This document shows, one piece after another, positions 5,776 to 7,654 of a stretch of DNA of 7,654 bases. The notes below the pieces were generated by a model. It was not told where the DNA came from and did not search any database. It was given only the letters and a program-made list of their open reading frames with translations. Location of the stretch: positions 1-7,654 of the forward strand of contig JANYLE010000302.1 in assembly GCA_025363795.1 (NCBI GenBank). The letters are read 5' to 3'. A program made the translations under genes and the position numbers. Every line of letters begins with the position of its first letter. The first letter of the stretch is position 1. This DNA comes from Mariniphaga sp. (lineage in GTDB: Bacteria; Bacteroidota; Bacteroidia; Bacteroidales; Prolixibacteraceae).

Positions 5776-6516
5776 TTATTTCTTCCTGGTAAATTTGATC
5801 CCACTAACCGATTTAAATTGTGAACTTCTAGCACCATAAGCCGATTTTACATAGAGTTTCGAATCCATTGCAATATCTACCAACCCCGTTTTACCGGCAT
5901 AAAGAACGATATCGCGTTGCCTCCGGGCAGCTTCTGCTACGGCATCTGCCGTAACAAAAACAGCGTTGGCCTGCTTTAACGACTCGAGCTTTTCATAAAG
6001 CGAATCGACGGTAAGATCAGCTTCTTTGGGTTTGTAAGCTGGTATTGTACTTAGCAACACAATAAACTTCCTGAAATTTTCAATTTTAGTGTTGAATGAA
6101 CCACCCCGTATTTTATTCGTTTTCGGGGATTCTTCGTTTTCGGTACCTTCTTCAGATTTGGCAGGAGTATCAATTTCTGACGCCCGCTTGTTTCTCAGAT
6201 CGCGTACGATCGATTCGCCCTGGCTGATTGTTTGATCGGGTACTTCTGAAATGCGGAGTGCATTAATTGCGCGTGTAACCAACGAGTCGAACGAATCGAA
6301 AACGGCCTTTCTCGCTGAAATGGCATTATCACAGGCACGTTCAGTCGTTACTACGTTTAAAAGGACCTGATCACCGCTTATTTTAAGCAGTTTGTGGTTT
6401 GCTATCGAAAGTCTTTCTTCCGATGGATCATACCCTGGAGTAAAAGTAGTTGCCTTTTCGGTAAGAACATCCAGGTTGTCGACATTTTGCTGATTACTTC
6501 TTTTGTTGGAATTCAT
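5776..6516 (-). CDS. Uncharacterised helical protein, 246 aa
   Basis: Function unknown. It has no signal peptide and no membrane segment. The sequence is polar and appears mostly helical: a first helical region at about 33-113 (ANHKLLKISGDQVLLNV, ARKAVFDSFDSLVTRAINAL), a charged low-complexity linker at 114-140 rich in Glu, Lys and Ser, and a second helical region at about 143-207. The C-terminal stretch 209-246 contains TGLVDIAMDSKLYVKSAYGA and ends in KFTRKK. I recall uncharacterised Bacteroidota proteins of about this size with the same C-terminal pattern (TGLVDIA-x-D-x-K-x-YVKS-x-x-GA), so it is probably a real, phylum-restricted family. A candidate promoter lies at 6552-6581 and a 10-bp repeat array beyond it. 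It is transcribed alone toward the minisatellite. Confidence 0.85.
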   Translation of the reverse strand: MNSNKRSNQQNVDNLDVLTEKATTFTPGYDPSEERLSIANHKLLKISGDQVLLNVVTTERACDNAISARKAVFDSFDSLVTRAINALRISEVPDQTISQGESIVRDLRNKRASEIDTPAKSEEGTENEESPKTNKIRGGSFNTKIENFRKFIVLLSTIPAYKPKEADLTVDSLYEKLESLKQANAVFVTADAVAEAARRQRDIVLYAGKTGLVDIAMDSKLYVKSAYGARSSQFKSVSGIKFTRKK

Positions 6517-6551
6517 AATAACTGTTTTTTGTTTGTTACTGATTTCTTTTC

Positions 6552-6581
6552 CGAATCTACGTGCTATTAATGCAGATCAAA
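6552..6581 (-). promoter_or_regulatory. Candidate Bacteroidota-type promoter for the 246-aa protein gene
   Basis: On the minus strand TTTG (6581-6578) is followed after 18 nt by TAGATTCG (6559-6552), one base off the TAnnTTTG -7 consensus known from Bacteroidota. The implied transcription start near 6545 leaves a leader of about 30 nt before the ATG at 6516. Confidence 0.35.
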
Positions 6582-6610
6582 CTTAACAAAAACCCATTTT
6601 TACTATTGCA

Positions 6611-6670
6611 TAATAAACGGATACTTCCGGTTATATCCGGATGTAAACGGATTTAACCGCTTACAATCGG
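6611..6670. repeat. Six tandem 10-bp units ending in CGG
   Basis: Six consecutive 10-bp units are visible: TAATAAACGG, ATACTTCCGG, TTATATCCGG, ATGTAAACGG, ATTTAACCGC and TTACAATCGG. Each has an AT-rich half followed by (A/C/T)CGG; only the fifth ends in CGC. The period of 10 is close to one helical turn, so all CGG triplets face the same side of the DNA. The array lies 30 bp upstream of the candidate promoter of the leftward 246-aa protein gene and about 170 bp upstream of the rightward small frame. This 326-bp interval (6517-6842) holds no gene. Confidence 0.75.
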
Positions 6671-6827
6671 ATAGCAGAATTGCATCACTCAATACACTGT
6701 ATAACAACACATCACAAACAGCGAATAATACGTTAATATTCAATGGAATTTCAATTAAATGAAAAAAAACGGGAGCAGGAACAAAAAAATTAAATATTAT
6801 TTTAAAATCATAAGCGTTGGGATTCAA

Positions 6828-6833
6828 AAGGAG
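6828..6833 (+). promoter_or_regulatory. Strong ribosome binding site (AAGGAG)
   Basis: AAGGAG is followed by 9 nt and then ATG at 6843. It is the best Shine-Dalgarno match in the window and the main reason to prefer this start over the in-frame ATG at 6759. Confidence 0.45.
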
Positions 6834-6842
6834 TCAGATCAG

Positions 6843-6998
6843 ATGAGTTTTTTTCCGTGGAAACTGCGCTTCGGTTGTCGTGCAGGATACCATTTTAACC
6901 AATCGTTTCGCGTTGTTCGATTTATCGCGGCAAAGGGACCTGAAATTATTTTTTGGTTTAGTTGGATGATGATTATTTTATTTTTATTTTTGGATTAG
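6843..6998 (+). CDS. Possible small membrane protein, 51 aa
   Basis: A 51-codon frame starts 9 nt after a near-perfect AAGGAG site. The product starts MSFFPWKLRFGCRAG, is basic in its first 31 residues, and ends in a hydrophobic segment (about 35-50: IIFWFSWMMIILFLFL) that could be a membrane helix with a positive-inside N-terminus. The frame could be extended upstream to 6759, but that part is low-complexity and AT-driven. A hairpin terminator follows about 50 nt after the stop, so the stretch forms a plausible short transcription unit. The AT-rich 3' end makes a chance hydrophobic run possible, and I recognise no family. Confidence 0.35.
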   Translation: MSFFPWKLRFGCRAGYHFNQSFRVVRFIAAKGPEIIFWFSWMMIILFLFLD

Positions 6999-7013
6999 GT
7001 TAGGTTAGGTTAG
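6995..7013 (+). repeat. TTAGG tandem run (3.8 copies)
   Basis: TTAGG is repeated three full times plus TTAG, beginning at the stop codon of the 51-aa frame. It is a short microsatellite that could slip in replication. It resembles an arthropod telomere unit, but four copies inside bacterial sequence carry no such meaning. Confidence 0.85.
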
Positions 7014-7048
7014 TTTTAAATTAGGTTTTTTTGGTTATTAGTGCCAAA

Positions 7049-7072
7049 GAAGCCCCGTGAAAGCGGGGCTTC
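7049..7072 (+). terminator. GC-rich hairpin terminator 1
   Basis: GAAGCCCCG (7049-7057) and CGGGGCTTC (7064-7072) make a perfect 9-bp stem; a T-G wobble closes a GAAA tetraloop. TGTTATT follows. It fits rho-independent termination of the small plus-strand unit at 6843-6998 and could act in both directions. Confidence 0.8.
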
Positions 7073-7208
7073 TGTTATTGATGACTAAAGTGAAATACAA
7101 GTGTGTTTTACCTGATTGCAATAAATTTTAGTGTTTATTGGTTATTGGTATTTTTATTTTTTAATTTTGGGTGTCATATGGTTTTTAATAGTTAATAATT
7201 GAAAGCAC

Positions 7209-7232
7209 GAAGCCCCGGGAAACCGGGGCTTC
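7209..7232 (+). terminator. GC-rich hairpin terminator 2
   Basis: GAAGCCCCGG (7209-7218) and CCGGGGCTTC (7223-7232) make a perfect 10-bp stem around a GAAA tetraloop, followed by AATTATTTT. It is nearly the same as the hairpin 160 bp upstream, yet no gene lies between them. Confidence 0.8.
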
Positions 7233-7333
7233 AATTATTTTGCGCCATTAATAAACAACCGGGCAAGGGATCAGAGATCGTATTGCGGAGGAAATGTATT
7301 GGACGAATAACAAGGAACAACTAATTCATAATT

Positions 7334-7462
7334 CATTTTTTCAAACCCAGCGGGTTTGTATGTTTATAGAATTATAATGTGAAAGAGCAACATTCGACTC
7401 CGGCCATAGTCGAACATTCTATTTTATCTCTTTTTCTATAAACATACGACCTCTCTGAGGTC
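7334..7462. repeat. Multi-hairpin repeat element, copy 1
   Basis: The element is 129 bp and carries four inverted repeats. Hairpin 1 is CAAACCC-AGC-GGGTTTG (7342-7358). A long stem, TATGTTTATAGAA / TTCTATAAACATA (7359-7371 and 7434-7446), encloses hairpin 2, TTCGACT / AGTCGAA (7393-7399 and 7408-7414). Hairpin 3 is GACCTC-TCT-GAGGTC (7448-7462). It differs from copy 2 at five positions. Three of these lie in the tip of hairpin 2, whose stem is 2 bp shorter here. Confidence 0.92.
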
Positions 7463-7525
7463 ATTTGAAAATTTCCATTCCCTGACCAACTATAAAACTC
7501 ATTTCAATTTCTCAATAATCAATAC

Positions 7526-7654
7526 CATTTTTTCAAACCCGGCGGGTTTGTATGTTTATAGAATTATAAGGTGAAAGAGCAACATTCGACTCCGGCAGGA
7601 GTCGAACATTCTATTTTATCTCTTTTTCTATAAACATACGACCTCTCTGAGGTC
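7526..7654. repeat. Multi-hairpin repeat element, copy 2 (reaches the window end)
   Basis: This is the second copy, offset by exactly 192 bp, with the same architecture: hairpin 1 CAAACCC-GGC-GGGTTTG (7534-7550), long stem arms at 7551-7563 and 7626-7638, hairpin 2 TTCGACTCC-GGCA-GGAGTCGAA (7585-7606), and hairpin 3 at 7640-7654. Hairpin 2 is complete here with a 9-bp stem, so this copy may be closer to the ancestral form. The window ends at the last base of hairpin 3, so further copies may follow. Confidence 0.92.

Larger units (their letters stand above)
6999..7333. other. Gene-free stretch with two matching terminators
   Basis: No gene is supported here. The stretch holds the TTAGG run and two GC-rich hairpins about 160 bp apart, separated by AT-rich DNA with TTGGTTATTGG-type runs. 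A 16-codon frame at 7081-7131 (MTKVKYKCVLPDCNKF) and a 27-codon frame near 7293, which runs into the first right-end repeat, are too short to accept. Each hairpin may close a small untranslated transcript. Confidence 0.55.

Noticed and set aside
6995..7013. TTAGG run as a sign of eukaryotic telomere DNA
   Set aside because: There are fewer than four copies in an otherwise bacterial context; slippage is enough to explain it.
7254..7375. Open stretch reading TTGQGIRDRIAEEMYWTNNK, with GGAGG just before its ATG
   Set aside because: The ATG is only 2 nt from GGAGG, the frame is 27 codons and it ends inside the right-end repeat. It may be a gene remnant but cannot be supported.
7334..7654. The right-end repeats as a CRISPR array
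   Set aside because: There are only two units of 129 bp with one 63-bp spacer and complex internal folding, unlike CRISPR repeats of 25-40 bp. No cas gene is present.

Overview
The window looks like chromosomal DNA from a member of the Bacteroidota, probably an environmental one. The reasons are AT-rich intergenic DNA, genes mostly without strong Shine-Dalgarno sites, a candidate TTTG / TAnnTTTG-type promoter, a lipoprotein with a short Gly-X-Y stretch after the lipid-bearing Cys, and several small proteins of types I associate with this phylum. No rRNA, tRNA, CRISPR array or intact insertion sequence was found.

Layout. Positions 1-2294 hold a run of minus-strand genes. In transcription order these are a 91-residue DUF5661-like protein, a 74-residue lipoprotein or membrane protein, an alpha/beta hydrolase with a complete Ser-Asp-His triad, a 171-residue lipoprotein, and the first 12 codons of a further gene cut by the window edge. 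The leader of the 171-residue lipoprotein gene is duplicated 89 bp upstream. Positions 2678-2983 (plus) encode a pterin-4a-carbinolamine dehydratase followed by a hairpin terminator. A secreted heavy-metal-binding-domain protein with a Met/His-rich tail faces it on the minus strand (3152-3457). About 690 bp without a gene follows and contains a cluster of small-loop hairpins. The longest gene, 4147-5286 (minus), is a radical SAM/SPASM enzyme of the anaerobic sulfatase-maturase type with every expected cysteine. Its base composition is visibly more GC-rich than its surroundings.

The right half is dominated by repeats. A minisatellite of nine 21-bp units (5425-5613) reads as leucine heptads in one frame. 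A 246-residue protein of unknown function (5776-6516, minus) follows. Next to its promoter side lies an array of six 10-bp units (6611-6670). Then come a possible 51-residue membrane protein on the plus strand, a TTAGG run and two near-identical GC-rich hairpin terminators. The window ends in two copies, 192 bp apart, of a 129-bp element made of several nested hairpins.

The genes do not form one obvious pathway. The left cluster may be co-transcribed in part. The dehydratase, metal-binding protein and maturase appear to stand alone. The strongest candidates for something undescribed are the structured right-end repeats, the leucine-heptad minisatellite and the 10-bp phased array.
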